Source of the DNA: Nannobrachium achirus
Taxonomy: Eukaryota > Chordata > Actinopteri > Myctophiformes > Myctophidae
Direction of reading: 5' to 3'
Assembly (NCBI GenBank): GCA_963921795.1
Contig: OY997643.1
Coordinates: 16,765,253-16,829,252, forward strand
Length of the DNA: 64,000 bases
Shown: positions 47,602-62,160 of the stretch, piece by piece
Layout: each line of letters starts with the position of its first letter
Numbering within the stretch: position 1 is the stretch's first letter
Translations under genes and position numbers: made by a program
The notes under the pieces: model-generated
Told to the model about the DNA's origin: nothing
What the model saw: only the letters and a program-made list of their open reading frames with translations
Databases searched by the model: none

Positions 47602-48717
47602 CAGTGGTGGAAAAAGTACTCACATATTTCATTTAAGTACAAGTATCAATACTGCAATATAGAAATACTCTGTAGGCTGGGCTCAGACCAAAATGCCTAC
47701 GAGAGTGGAATCCGCGTTCCGCCAATGCATTTCAATGAGAAGGCGGCGGTTTCATGTCAGTGGAGGATCTGCGCTTCGCGCAGACCTTGCGTTTATGCTG
47801 GAGCAAAGAAATTCTCCACGCAGATTCTGGTTTCCCCCCCTGTCCAATCGGGTGAGTCGAAGGCGTAACATTCTGAGAATCAGGAAGGGACTGGGAGATG
47901 TTTTGTTTTGATCAAGAGTCTCGTGCACCCAAACTCTTCTCTTTTTAGCTTGTTGCATCTCCCCTTCCAATAAAGCAAGGGCGAGTACCCTTCGCCTGTC
48001 CATTATAGAGTTGACACGTAAAATATGATGAGGATCGCTACGCTAGTGTAACAGGCTACAGAGAGGGAGGGCGGTGCGGGAAGTGAGTGACAGCTAGGGG
48101 CGTCACTGGCTTTGGGACGGAATATGCTCTCTGCGTTTTTTGCCAGCAGCGCACCAGAAGAGTTTATCCACTGCCGACCATATTTTGGTCTGAGGGCAGC
48201 CTTTAGAGTGCCCTCACACCAAAATACCTATGAGAGTGGAATCCGCGTTCCGCCAATGCATTTCAATGAGCGTGAAGCGGTTTCATGTCAGCAGAGGATT
48301 TCTGCAAAAAAACGCTCCCTTATCATTTAAATGCATTGGCGGAACGCGGATTCCACTCTCATAGGTATTTTGGTGTGAGGGCACCCTTAAGTAAAAGTCC
48401 GGAATTCAAAATGTACTTGAGTAAAACTACTTTAGGTACCAAAAGTAAAAGTACAAAATGTTTGAAATAGCCACGGTATAAAATAAAGTGGTTTATGTAT
48501 GTTGTATAATATTATAATTTATATCTGCAAAGTAACTAGTAACTTAAGTTTTCAAATAATTGTAGTGGAGTAAAAGTACAATATTTGAATCCAAAATGTG
48601 GTGGAATAGAAGTAAAAGTATTGGAAATTGGAAATAATCAAGTAAAGAATACCTCAAAATTGTACTTAGGCTAAGTGCAGTACTTAAGTAAATGTACTTA
48701 GTTACTTTACACCACAG
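47602..48717. mobile_element. hAT MITE (CAGTGGTG family) with nested palindromic MITEs
   Basis: Starts CAGTGGTGGAAAAAGTACTC; flanks gcactcag and gctctcag. Two abutting foldback elements interrupt it: one at about 47676-48203 (ggctgggctcagaccaaaat / attttggtctgagggcagcc) and one at about 48207-48388. Confidence 0.75.
48207..48388. mobile_element. Foldback MITE with about 75-bp arms
   Basis: gtgccctcacaccaaaatac..tggaatccgcgttccgccaa reads back as the exact or near-exact complement at 48330-48386, with tta on both sides as a possible 3-bp target duplication. The adjacent 47676-48203 element shares the inner ggaatccgcgttccgccaat segment. Confidence 0.8.
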
Positions 48718-48859
48718 CTCTCAGCCCATGAGGCATGGCATTCCAGAGTCTGGGCGCTGCAGACTGATAGGCTCTGTCACCTTTGGTAATTAACCTGCAT
48801 GAGGAATGTCATACTGTAGTCTGGCTTGAGTTGTCCAACATTAAGGATATGTTCAGGAG

Positions 48860-49148
48860 CAGTGGTGTAATGCAAATTAACTAAATAGATTTACTTAAGT
48901 ACTGTACTTAAGTACACTTTTGAGTTATTTGTACTTTACTTGAGTGCCAATTTCCAATCATTTTACTTCTACTCCACTACATCTCGGATCCAAATATTGT
49001 ACTTTTATTCCACTACATTTATTTCGAAACTTTATAGTTACTAGTTACTAGTTCGTAGATTTTTAATCTACTTGTAACAGAGTACATCTACATTACAGTA
49101 TTGATACTTTTACTTAAGCAAAGAATGTAAGTACTTTTTACACCACTG
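48860..49148. mobile_element. hAT MITE (CAGTGGTGTAATG), perfect target duplication, unit ALP-4
   Basis: Termini CAGTGGTGTAATGC and TTTTACACCACTG, flanked by ttcaggag at 48852-48859 and 49149-49156. The orthologous insertion in unit ALP-5 is 55461-55749. The ALP-2 unit has an empty site (ttcaggagatatta, near 34914). Confidence 0.85.
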
Positions 49149-49260
49149 TTCAGGAGATTACAATGCAGAAGTACAGCAGGAGAATGGATAAGAGTCTTCT
49201 GCTCAATTAGTGTTGGGCAGATGTGCAGATTTGCCTGAGGTGACAAAGGGAAGGGTCTGG

Positions 49261-49380
49261 TTTTAAAAGGAGGGGTCTATGAGGACAAGTCTCTGCCCCC
49301 ATGCTATTTGTTACCATTGCGCCATACGAAAAGGAACTCAAGAAGCTCTGGAAGAACTGAATACAGAATCTTGTTTCCAG
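49261..49380 (+). promoter_or_regulatory. Candidate promoter and noncoding exon of ALP-4
   Basis: TTTTAAAA at 49261-49268, ggaggggtctatgaggacaa, and a tttccag|gtagga donor ending at 49380. Confidence 0.55.
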
Positions 49381-50700
49381 GTAGGAAGATAAATGTATAT
49401 TCTGTATATTTTTGTCTTGGTAGCAGTCAAGTAGTAAACAAAGCGTATAGAGTCCCAGAAGTTCTTATGTTTAGGTGTAAATACTCCTGAACATAAGAGC
49501 TAATGATATGACAAGGTGAGCATTTTCAGCCTGGTCTCGGCTGTAAAGTGTAAACCAGATGCAGTGCTGTTCTGAGCACAGGTCTCCACAAGGTGAGGAA
49601 TGTTGGTTGTGGGCGTGTTTGTTATTGAGTGATCATCGAGGTGCTTAAAATAGATGTCAATCTTAGCCAACCACAATAGAATATGAAAAATCTGACAGAT
49701 CCGTCTTCATGACATGACAAAATATATCATGTGTACCGATTTGTGATATTTAGATAAAATGTGGAGGAGGACTAAAATAAATACAAAAATTGTCGGCCTC
49801 CTGGTGGCGCTATAAAAGGCTTGGCTTCTAATTAGAAAAATGCTGGCCTGATGTTTTACCTTGGCCTCTAGGGAGACTCCTTTCAAAGTTTTACACAGAG
49901 GTGGAGGTATAGGTCATGACAATACTCGGCCTGTTATAGCGCCACCATGAGGCTGACTTGTTGCAATCCAGATAAAGCATGGAGAAGTAAAACTACCAAC
50001 CTCTCTGTTCAGGAAACACAAAATGCTCAGTTCTATTTATAGTAACTACTGTTGCGTACTCTTTCACTCACCAATTTGTGCTTGAAGAAAATAATCAAAT
50101 CCTCTTATAACTTCCCTCATAGAAAGTACATTTTATTTAACACTTAACGCTATTACAGGTTTTTAGCAATGATACAAAATGAACCGTTTCTGGTAAGACA
50201 GACACCAAACATCTCCAAGTCCTCAATTTAATGTGGGCACAAATATCCCCAGAAAACGATTTAACCAAAAGACGGGCTTGCCTAGACTGAATGATTGATT
50301 CAATGTTAAATCTGTCATTGTGGTTTTTTTAGTGTTGATTACATCCGACATGCTTTCCTAAGGTAAAACATTTCAGCTGATGCCATAGCAATTTGGTCAG
50401 GTGACCAAAGAAAGGATAGTGTGTAGCCACTCATTGAGTAAGAGGAGAAGTTGTGGTGCTGACACAGCATCAGGGAGCAGAGATGGTGTCAGCGTTAGGC
50501 TGTTGATTAATTGGTTGAAGACTAGAAGTTTGCATAGGAAAAGGTAAAGTTTCTTGACGGTACAGTTCACTGGTACAAGGTCAACTAAAAGGAGATCCTA
50601 GAAAGCACTTGGCTTATTTGCACAGGAAACCATTAAAGTATCTCATATAACACTTTACTTCTTCCATGTCAAATCGACCGGCACACGTCTGAGTGCATTT
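49381..50700. other. Presumed 5' intron of ALP-4, repeats only
   Basis: Paralogous to 43249-44440. Contains a GGTGGCGCTATAA family copy (49680-49945) and an antisense LINE 3' tail (50510-50650). Confidence 0.5.
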
Positions 50701-50916
50701 TGCTAAGATCATCATGGATCTCCATGTATGGGCATGAAAGGGACAAGGAATTAAAGAGAGATCTCCATATGGCCATTCATCCATTAGTGAATTCAGTTTC
50801 CCCATTTTGACTTGAATGGGGAAAATGGGACGAAATGTATTTGCGAAATTTGCATCACGGCAACCACACTTGCAATTTCTAAATAATGTCAGGATCAATG
50901 TGGGTTGTGGGTGGTT

Positions 50917-51050
<134 letters not shown>

Positions 51051-51084
51051 GTGTGTCCACAAGTATAGTAGAATTGGAGAAATA

Positions 51085-51255
51085 GACTTTGTGGGGACCA
51101 AATAGTAGGTCCCCACAACGGTTAGGGTTAGGTTTAGGTTTAGGTTTAGGTTTAGGTTTAGGTTTAGGGTTAGGGTTAGGGGTTAAGTTTAGGGATAGAG
51201 GTTAGGGTAAGGCCACAGGAAATGAATGGAAGTCTATGTAATGTCCCCACAAACT
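51085..51255. repeat. Telomere-like repeat inside a gtccccac foldback element
   Basis: tttgtggggacc at the left and atgtccccacaaa at the right bound a stretch of ggtttag and gggttag units (51118-51185). Present only before ALP-4, between two TG tracts. Confidence 0.7.
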
Positions 51256-51265
51256 ATGAAAACTA

Positions 51266-51267
<2 letters not shown>

Positions 51268-51330
<63 letters not shown>

Positions 51331-51352
51331 GCGTGTGCATGTGTGTGTGTGT
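51268..51352. repeat. (TG)n microsatellite immediately upstream of ALP-4
   Basis: TG tract ending about 70 bp before the start codon. Confidence 0.95.
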
Positions 51353-51423
51353 CAAAAATGTCACGAGCAGTGATTGACATCTTGTTTTCCCTCTGGCCAG
51401 GCGTTGTCTTTCCAGGTATCATC

Positions 51424-53365
<1,942 letters not shown>

Positions 53366-53841
53366 GATTAGGGTTATGAGAGTTAAAGGAGTATGGGAAC
53401 AGGTTAAAGCTCGAATTGTGATAATAATCATTGCTACAGAGTGTTTGTTCAGTAGCAGGGGTCTCTCTGTTCCTTCACCTCTCTAGTGAACAGAAATTGT
53501 ACAGTATTCCAATTCCAATTTGGTCTGCAAATATCTATGTGTCATTCCACTTATTTCCCTTGTTTATCCATTCCTGTATCCTGTATGAGCTTTCCCTTTA
53601 TCCCCCTTTTATCCATTTGAGCTGTAGTCAAAGAGACATACAGGTATGAGATGGACCTTTATTCTCTATGAATTACTCTGATAATATCACTTACATCCCA
53701 TTTTCATATGCTGTAAAAAGACTTTGGGCTTCTATTTTGATGGGTTAAGATTTGTAAAGATTCTGATCTCCAGTATAATGTACTGTATGTAAGCCTATGT
53801 TTTTGATCCTCATTGGTGAAGGTGTTGTACACATAGAAGAA

Positions 53842-53847
53842 AATAAA
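53842..53847 (+). other. Poly(A) signal of ALP-4
   Basis: AATAAA in the shared context. Confidence 0.6.
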
Positions 53848-54264
53848 TACATTTACCTTTTCTTTTTTATTACAGCTGGATTTGTTGGTTCTTTATTTCT
53901 CTTGTCTTTGTAGGCCTATTACACTGCTACTACTTCTCAATATTATAATACTGTTTAGTATCCTTCTATAAATAACAAATGAAATATTGTTAATGTCAAG
54001 CAGAAAGCTCTTATATCCATATCAAAAGTAGTGGAAATAGCCGATCTATAAGCTCACAACACCTCACAACATCCAGTGACAATATAAGCATTTCAAATAT
54101 TCACAGGTGCATCATGAAATAATAACAGCATGTAATTAGTCACCTATAAATTTGTGTTTGTGTGAATTTGTGTATCGAATGTGAAGGTGAAAAATACATG
54201 TAACTATTCCTAACAGCAAATTAATGTTTTCATGGTTTTGTAAGTATGGTAATTGTAAAGAAAA

Positions 54265-54265
<1 letters not shown>

Positions 54266-54314
<49 letters not shown>

Positions 54315-54337
54315 ATAATAATAATAATAATAATAAG
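54266..54337. repeat. (CTA)n and (TAA)n trinucleotide tracts
   Basis: Paralogous to 47027-47101. Confidence 0.95.
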
Positions 54338-54639
54338 GGAATCTAAAGAGTAAAGACCAAAGATGTAGTGTGTGGAGCTCTTTGAGCTACATGCATGTGC
54401 ATGTGCTGACTGACGTGCACATGCATGTCAGTCAGCACATGCACGTGCATGTCAGTCAGTTACCTCCTTCATAAACTCTTAACAGAGTGTATTCTGGCGG
54501 ATTTTAACAGGGAGTTTGATACTTTTATCATGCTTTACTTCTTACATGAATAATGGCCGATGCTGCATACTGTACCAGTGGGTTGTGTAACACCCATAAT
54601 GATTTATAAAGAAATCTCACTTGTGTAAGTAAATCGATA

Positions 54640-55318
54640 GTACTTTTCACAGAGAGAACTAACACAGTGCTTTACATACAACAGAAAGAAAACAGCAACA
54701 AACATTCAAATGATTAGAAACTACAAAAACACAAACTATAACTATACAATGCTTCTCTGGGAAAAACTAAACAGCAGACACCTTTCACACCCGGAGGAGA
54801 AACTTTCTCCAAATGCTTGTTGAAACAGATGTGTTTTATGGTTCTTAAAATATACAGCACTCAGGCAGTGGTGGAAAAAGTACTCACATATTTTATTTAA
54901 GTTAAAGTATCAATACTGCAGTGCAATATATAAATACTGCAATATAGAAATACTGTTACAAGTAAAAGTCCGGAATTCAAAACTTACTTGAGTAAAAGTA
55001 TGAAAGTGTTGGCATCAAAATGTACATAGAGTACCAAAAGTAAAAGTACAAAATGTTTGAAATAGCCACGGTATAAAATAAAGTGGTTGTAATAATGTAA
55101 TAATGTATAATATTATAATTTATATCTGCAAAGTAACTAGTAACTAAAGTTATCAAATAATTGTAGCGGAGTAAAAGTGCAATATTTGAATCCAAAATGT
55201 GGTGGAATAGAAGTAAAAGTATTGGAAATTGGAAATAATCAAGTAAAGAATACCTCAAAATTGTACTTAGGCTAAGTGCAGTATTTAAGTAAATGTACTT
55301 AGTTACTTTACACCACTG
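54640..55318. mobile_element. LINE relic split by hAT MITE (unit ALP-5)
   Basis: LINE relic at 54640-54860 and again from 55319, separated by a CAGTGGTGGAAAAAG..CACCACTG element (about 54867-55318) without the nested insertions of the ALP-3 and ALP-4 units. Confidence 0.7.
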
Positions 55319-55460
55319 CTCTTAGGCCATGAGGCATGGCATTCCAGAGTCTGGGCGCTGCAGACTGAAAGGCTCTGTCACCTTTGGTGATTAACCTGAA
55401 TGAGGAATGTCATACTGTAGTCTGGCTTGAGTTGTCCAACATTAAGGATATGTTCAGGAG

Positions 55461-55749
55461 CAGTGGTGTAATGCAAATTAACTAAATAGATTTACTTAAG
55501 TACTGTACTTAAGTACACTTTTGAGTTATTTGTACTTTACTTGAGTGCCAATTTCCAATCATTTTACTTCTACTCCACTACATCTCGGATCCAAATATTG
55601 TATTTTTATTCCACTACATTTATTTCGAAAATTTATAGTTACTAGTTACTAGTTCGTAGATTTTTAATCTACTTGTAACAGAGTACATCTACATTACAGT
55701 ATTGATACTTTTACTTAAGCAAAGAATGTAAGTACTTTTTACACCACTG
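55461..55749. mobile_element. hAT MITE (CAGTGGTGTAATG), perfect target duplication, unit ALP-5
   Basis: Flanked by ttcaggag at 55453-55460 and 55750-55757; same insertion site as 48860. Confidence 0.85.
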
Positions 55750-55861
55750 TTCAGGAGATTACAATGCAGAAGTACAGCAGGAGAATGGATAAGAGTCTTC
55801 TGCTCAATTAGTGTTGGGCAGATATGCAGATATGCCTGAGGTGACACAGGGAAGGGTCTGG

Positions 55862-55982
55862 TTTTAAAAGGAGGGGTCTATGAGGACAAGGCTCTGCCTC
55901 CATGCTATTTGTTTCCATTTGTGTCATAAGAAAAGGAACTCAAGAAGCTCTGGAAGAACTGAATACAGAATCTTGTTTCCAG
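55862..55982 (+). promoter_or_regulatory. Candidate promoter and noncoding exon of ALP-5
   Basis: TTTTAAAA at 55862-55869, ggaggggtctatgaggacaa, and a tttccag|gtagga donor ending at 55982. Confidence 0.55.
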
Positions 55983-57780
55983 GTAGGAACATAAATGTAT
56001 ATTCTGTATATTTTTGTCATGGTAGCAGTCAAGTAGTAAACAAAGCGTATAGAGTGTCCCAGAAGTTCTTATGTTTAGGTGTAAATACACCTGAACATAA
56101 GAACTAATGATATGAGAAGGTGAGCATTTCAGCCTGGTCTCGGCTGTAAAGTGTAAACCAGATGCAGGTCTCAGCCAGGTGAAGAATGTTGGTTGTGGGC
56201 GTGTTTGGTATTGAGTGATCATCGAGGTGCTTAAAATAGATGTCAATCTTAGCCAACCATGATAGAATATGAAAAATCTGACAGATCCGTCTTCATGACA
56301 TGACAAAATATATCATGTGTACCGATTTGTGTGATACTTAGATAAAGTGTGGAGGAGGACTAAAATAAATAAATAAATTGTTCCACACAGGTCGACCTGC
56401 TGGTGGCGCTATACAAGGCTTGGCTTCTAATTAGAAAAATGCAGGCCTGATGTTTTACCTTGGCCTCTAGGGAGAATCTTTTCAATGTTTCACACAGAGG
56501 TCATGACAATACTCGGCCTGTTACAGCGCCACCATGAGGCTGATTTGAAAATGTTCAAGTGGCATTTCTTCCTAAGCCTAGTGGGAATGTGCGTGCACAG
56601 TTTCACCGCAATCGGACGCTGTGTTCATGATTTGCAACATTTTGTTCACAACAAAGCAACCCCTGCAAATTTGTCTATGTTAGCCAATCAGGTTGGAATA
56701 TGAAAAATCTGTGTTGATCACATGACTAAAGAGATCATATGTAAATGTACTTTTCGACCTGGTGGAAACAATGAAAAACACCAATAATTTCAGCCACACT
56801 CAGTTAGGTCTTTCAGCAAAGACCTAAAAACCCTTAAAATTCAAACCATGTAATTATGTCTATGAATGCTGTTGCTGTTGCAATCCAGATAAAGCATGGA
56901 GAAGTAAAACTACCAGCCTCTCTGTTCAGGAAACACAAAATGCCCAGTTCTATTTATAGTAACAACTGTTGCATACTATTTCACTCACCAATTTGCGCTT
57001 GAAGAAAATAAACAAATCCTCTTATAACTTCCCTCATAGAAAAGGAATTTTATTTAACACTTAACGCTATTAAAGGCTTTTAGCAATAATACAAAATGAA
57101 ATGTTTCTGGTAAGACCGACAACAGACACCAAGCTTTTATCTCCAAGTCCTCAATTTAATGTGTACGGCACAAATATCCCCAGAAAATGATTTAACCAAA
57201 AGACGGGCTTGCATAGAGTGAATGATTGATTCAATGTTAAATCTGTCAGTGTTGTTTTTTAGTGTTGATCACATCCGACAAACCTTATATTGTTGCTTTC
57301 CTAAAGGTTAAATAATTTCAGCTGATGCCATAGCAATTTGGTCAGGTGACTAAAGAATGGATAGCCTGCTAGCCAGTCATTGAGTAAGAGGAGAAGTGAC
57401 TGACAGCTTCAGGGAGCAGTTGTCATCCTCCATGCTTGTTCCTCTGCAAATAATGTGACTGACATCATAGATGTCTGACCACATGAGTCTGACACAAGTA
57501 TGCCCATACAGTACATGTGTAGATATGGGCTTAATACTGATGACATCAGGGATCTCCATAGGCCTATATGGGCATAAAAGCGACGGAATTAATTTGCAAG
57601 TGTGACTCGCGCCACGGCCGAATTTACTCCTTCCATGTCAAATCGACAGGCTTCATCGTGACACGTCTGGGTGCATTTTGCACAATATGGTATACAGTAC
57701 ATAGTTGTCTAACATCATAGACCACACGAGACTGACACAGTATGTATATATACGGGCATTCCAAGATAAGCGCTTAATAT
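55983..57780. other. Presumed 5' intron of ALP-5, repeats only
   Basis: GGTGGCGCTAT family copies at 56270-56710 and CArG-MITE fragments near 57480-57580 and 57740-57860; no exon is supported. Confidence 0.5.
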
Positions 57781-57975
57781 TGATGACATCAGGGATCTCC
57801 ATGTATGGGCATGAAAGGGACAAGGACTGAAACAGAGATCTCCATATATGGTCATTCATCTATTCCATTTTGACTTGAATGGGGAAAATGGGACGAAATT
57901 AATTTGCGAAATTTGCATCACGGCAACCACACTTGCAATTTCTAACTAATGTCACGATCAATGTGGGTTGTGGGT

Positions 57976-58094
<119 letters not shown>

Positions 58095-58160
58095 AATGTC
58101 AGGAGTAGTGATTGACATCTTGTTTCCCTCTGGCCAGGATTTGTCTTTCCAGTTATCATC

Positions 58161-58984
58161 ATGGCACTGACTGCTTCTGGTGCAAACAAGGGCCAGATAA
58201 CCCATCGCCAGTGCACCATTAAGATCAACAACCTTTCTTCCCATTCACTCATTAATCCCAGGTATTTTTCTTTTTTTTTAAGATATGACGTCTTCATTAA
58301 CGGGCTAAGACATTAGGGACATGAGGTCAGCGGCGCACACCTCATGGCGCACTCTGCTTGCGCACAAGTATGCCATGTGTGGCCTGCTTGAGCGTGAGGC
58401 GCAAGTTGGCACCTCGTTGCTCTAATAGTGGAAATACAAGCTTGTAGATCCACTATTTGCGCTGTTTTGAAAATAGGGTTTATTGTGGTTTTTGCTAATC
58501 CCTATTTCTTTCCGAAATGACACCTGTGGCTCTCTAACTATCTTCTTTCTTCCTACTATCAAGGGTACACGTTTCGGGGGGCAGTTGCACCACACCTTTA
58601 TCACACGAAATCGGTGGGAGGGGACGGGAGGCCACGGCAGTGTTCAAGAAGACACCCCACGCTGCGACTGGCGCTATCGGTGTCTTCACCTACGAGCTCC
58701 GAAAGCCCCGCAGCGAATCACACACCAAGATACTAGCTGTCATGTTCTCTGTGCCCTACGACTACGGCCTGTACTCAAACTGGCATGCGGCGGGATTCTT
58801 TGACAAGAACAAAACTTGCGACCAAGATCTTTTTAACGAGATGTATTACAACTCAGAGAACGGATTTGTCAGACGGAAAGGAGGCTTTCAGATCGCTCAC
58901 TCAGGCGGTGATTTTAAAGTCACAGCCTCGATGACAGACACTTACACACCTGTCATGACTGTGGAAATACATGATAATAACTGA
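58161..58984 (+). CDS. Actinoporin-like protein, paralogue 5 (ALP-5)
   Basis: Exons 58161-58261 and 58564-58984, 173 residues, the shortest N-terminal part (34 residues, MALTASGANKGQ..). Exon 2 begins with Val where the others have Met, has a three-base in-frame insertion giving GGRGRE, then keeps VFTYELRKP, MFSVPYDYGLYSNW, DQDLFNEMYYN and TYTPVMTVEI; GFQIAHSGGD is a private variant. Compared with ALP-3 and -4 one base is missing upstream of the ATG (cttgtttccctc), which would break any longer N-terminal frame but does not affect this start. The usual 3' flank with poly(A) signal is missing: a palindromic element starts six bases after the stop. Coding exons are intact, but expression is doubtful. 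Confidence 0.75.
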
Positions 58985-58990
58985 GATTAG

Positions 58991-59762
58991 TAGTCAGGGA
59001 CCCACCCCTACAGGATGTGAGATGACCTGTGATTTTCTGCCGTACTTTTTATTTCAGTTTTACTTTTATCTATTAGTTTGGTCATTAAGGTACACAGAAT
59101 GAGAGGCCTGCTCTGCCGGAAACATCGCGAAAAAAAGTTATGGCCATTTGTATATTCACAGTCCCATTGACTCCACTACACTGTGACTACACAGGAAAAG
59201 AAAAATATTAAAAAAAGAAAAGAATCTGCTTTAAGTAGCATGTGAGGGGTCAAACTGGGGGTTCTTCATGATTCTGAATCCAATTGCAAGCATTTGTTTT
59301 GCATGAAAAACATTCCTTGGGCTACATTTCAACCCCAGAAAATGGTGAAAAGTGATGAGTCATCAAAAAAAAGTTTCAGAAAAAAAAGATTCATCACTTT
59401 TCACCATTTCATCACTTTTCACCATTTTCTGGGGTCGAAATGTAGCCAAAGTTATGTTTTTCATGCAAAACAAATGCTTGCAATGGATTCAGAATCATGA
59501 AGAACCCCCAGTTTGACCCCTCACATGCTACTTAGAGCAGGAGTAGGTAACGATCATTTTCTTCTTTTTTTAAATATTTTTCTGTTCCTGTGTAGTCACA
59601 GTGTGGAGTCAATGGGACAGTGAATATAAAAATGGCCATGTTTCCGGCAGAGCAGGCCTCTCATCCTGTGTGTCCAAACTAATAGATAAAACTGAAATAA
59701 AAAGTACGGCAGAAAATCCCTACCCATTTCCTTGAGCTTTTGGGCTTGTGGGTCCCCGGCTA
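58991..59762. mobile_element. Large palindromic element in the ALP-5 3' flank
   Basis: Outer ends TAGTCAGGGACCCAC and GTGGGTCCCCGGCTA are imperfect inverted repeats flanked by tag on both sides. From 59031 (gattttctgccgtac) to 59720 (gtacggcagaaaatc) two arms of about 330 bp pair nearly throughout, and the centre has two direct catcacttttcaccattt units. No coding frame. Confidence 0.8.
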
Positions 59763-60520
59763 TAGGGTTATGAGAGTTAAAGGAATTGAAGCTCGATTGT
59801 GATAATCATTGCTAAAGAGGGTGTGTTCAGTCTCTCTGTTTCTATACCCAACAGTGACGATATAAGCATGTAAAATAACCACAGGTGCATCATGAAATAA
59901 TAAAAGCATGTAATAAGCCACATAGACATTTGTGTTTGTGTGAATTTGTCAAACAATCATAATCCTTTGCTGTTTATACAATTTTGGTGTATAGGGCACC
60001 GAGTTGTGTGCTTGTAGATCGGCTATTTTCAATACTTCTGAAACATTTGCGTTTTTATGGGATTTCTTAGATTTCTCTTCGATTTTTTTTATGAAATTAA
60101 TGACAAAAAAAAACTTTTGAATTTTGTTTATATACATTATGAAAATGATGGGAATGTTTTTTGCAAAATATTTTGAAATAATAATAATCAAAAACAAAAT
60201 GTAGGAGATCAAAAAATTGGGAAACAATGGTCTAGAGAGCATGATGCCTTATCCCACTTATTAATGTTGTTTTCCAGTGATTGTGTCAGACCATGTGTGC
60301 CTGTAGCGCATTCTGTTTGTATTACTTACTGTTTTTTTGTTCTTACATTTTTTTATTTTTTTTACTGATTATATCTACGTCATGAAACTGTACCTTTTCC
60401 TATGCAAACTTCTAATAAAGTCTTCAATCAATCAATCAAAACCTTACCTGACACACTGTCTGGTGCCACTAGGGGGAGTAGAGAGCTACGAAGCTGCTGA
60501 ATACCTTACCTCTGTCTCTC
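59763..60520. other. ALP-5 3' remnant and LINE tail, no gene
   Basis: 59763-59900 resumes the ALP 3' sequence (tagggttatgagagttaaag). A foldback palindrome half lies at 60004-60034. A plus-strand LINE 3' end (caaacttctaataaagtctt then caatcaatcaatc) is at 60380-60440. Confidence 0.5.
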
Positions 60521-60521
60521 A

Positions 60522-60564
60522 CACACACACACACACACACGCACGCACGCACGCACGCACACAC

Positions 60565-60615
<51 letters not shown>

Positions 60616-60765
60616 CACACACACATACACACACACACACACACAAACACACACACCCACACGCACACACACACGCGCGCACACGCACACACACTGTGTC
60701 TCAGGGGTTCAGGAAGAGACAGAAGGCGGAACAGCCAGAGGTAAATACCTCCACTGTGACACCAG

Positions 60766-60856
<91 letters not shown>
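60522..60856. repeat. (CA)n then (TG)n microsatellites
   Basis: CA-rich tract 60522-60692 with GCAC units and TG tract 60769-60856, separated by 76 bp; together they could form a hairpin. Confidence 0.9.
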
Positions 60857-60859
<3 letters not shown>

Positions 60860-60987
60860 CATTTGTCATGCTGCCAGAAAGACACATACACACACATGCG
60901 TGCATACCATTGCAATTTCTCTGTTCCCTGATGCTTGTGAAGGAGGACATCATTAAATATATTCATATCTCTTCAATGTATTAAATC

Positions 60988-61456
60988 CAGGGGTCTTCAA
61001 CGTTTTCGGGTCAAGGACCCCTTAACTGGGAGGGAGATAAAGCAGGGACCCCCACTACATATTGTAGGAAATTGTGTTGCAGATTTTCATCGACTTGTTT
61101 GACAGCACATCAGTCTAAGTTGGATTTGCGTTAATGTTTTTTTCTCTTTTTTAGCCACTTAAATCTTTGATCTTTTACTTAGTAAATTTGTCCTTTCACT
61201 CTGTACTTGGTTTGCTCTTTTTTTTAACCTCTACACCGAACCTATTTGCCAAAAATAGTCGATCTACAAGCTGCGAGGCGTTGAGAACTTGTAGATCTGC
61301 TATTTTTGACTAAAGTTCTCCCCAGAATAGGGATGTGAGGGTTAAAGTTGTTCATTTAAAAGAATGATCCTATCACATGTAGATTTGGTGGCCCCCCTGT
61401 AGTAACTCTGAGGACCCCCAAGGGATCCCGGACCCCCTGTTGAAGACCAGCAGATC
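60988..61456 (+). mobile_element. hAT-type MITE (CAGGGGTCTTCAACG family)
   Basis: Starts CAGGGGTCTTCAACG and ends CCCTGTTGAAGACC; foldback palindrome at 61251-61310 with a deleted left arm centre. 61457-61737 holds no gene. Confidence 0.7.
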
Positions 61457-61737
61457 AACAAGCTCAAAGTTCGAGCTTGCAGATCTAGGAAAAACACACA
61501 AAAAGTTGGAATATGGAGATAAGAGGTTTCTGACAGCAACAATGTATTGTTTTTATGAGGTGATCTCAGGTCAACTGTCAACCCATTCATCAAGCTGCAA
61601 GTCCATGTGAGGATACAACACCGCACCCAGAGCATGCTGGAAGGGTGGATTTCCTATTAGCAACTTCCAATTTGTATTATGATATTTAGTTATTAAAGCA
61701 CTTTCCAGGTTTATGAAGCATGTAAAGCAGGGGTCTT

Positions 61738-62160
61738 CAACAGGGGGTCCGGCACCCCTAGGGGGTCTTCAGAGTTACTACAGGGGGTCCTCAAAATCTT
61801 TGTGTGATAGAAACTTTTCTTCTCCTTTTTATATTAACCACCTGAACCCTAGCATCCTGAGAACTTTAGCTAAAAATAGCAGATCTACAAGCTCACACCG
61901 CCTCGCGCTGCAAGGCGTTGTGAGCTTGTAGATCGGCTATTTTTGGCAAAGAGGTACAGAGTGAAAGGTCATTGAAGGTTATTAAGTATTGACGGCTCAA
62001 GTGGTTAAATATCTTAAAACACAAATTGACATGAATCCAAAATACACTGGTGATATTGTGCTGTCAAACGATGAAACTATATGGAATCTATGAAAAGGTT
62101 GTGGGGGTCCCTGCTTAATCTCTCTCTCAACTAAGGGATCCTTGGCCTGAAAACATTGAA
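61738..62160 (-). mobile_element. hAT-type MITE (same family), reverse orientation
   Basis: Begins CAGGGGTCTTCAACAGGGGG and ends at aaaacattgaa, lacking the last bases. Foldback palindrome at 61864-61950 almost complete. 62161-62600 shows no gene. Confidence 0.7.

Noticed and set aside
47752-48003. 83-residue minus-strand frame in the nested MITE
   Set aside because: Lies wholly inside a noncoding foldback MITE and has no recognisable motif.
51118-51185. True chromosome end
   Set aside because: The telomere-like units are degenerate, short and bounded by an interspersed element, with genes continuing on both sides.
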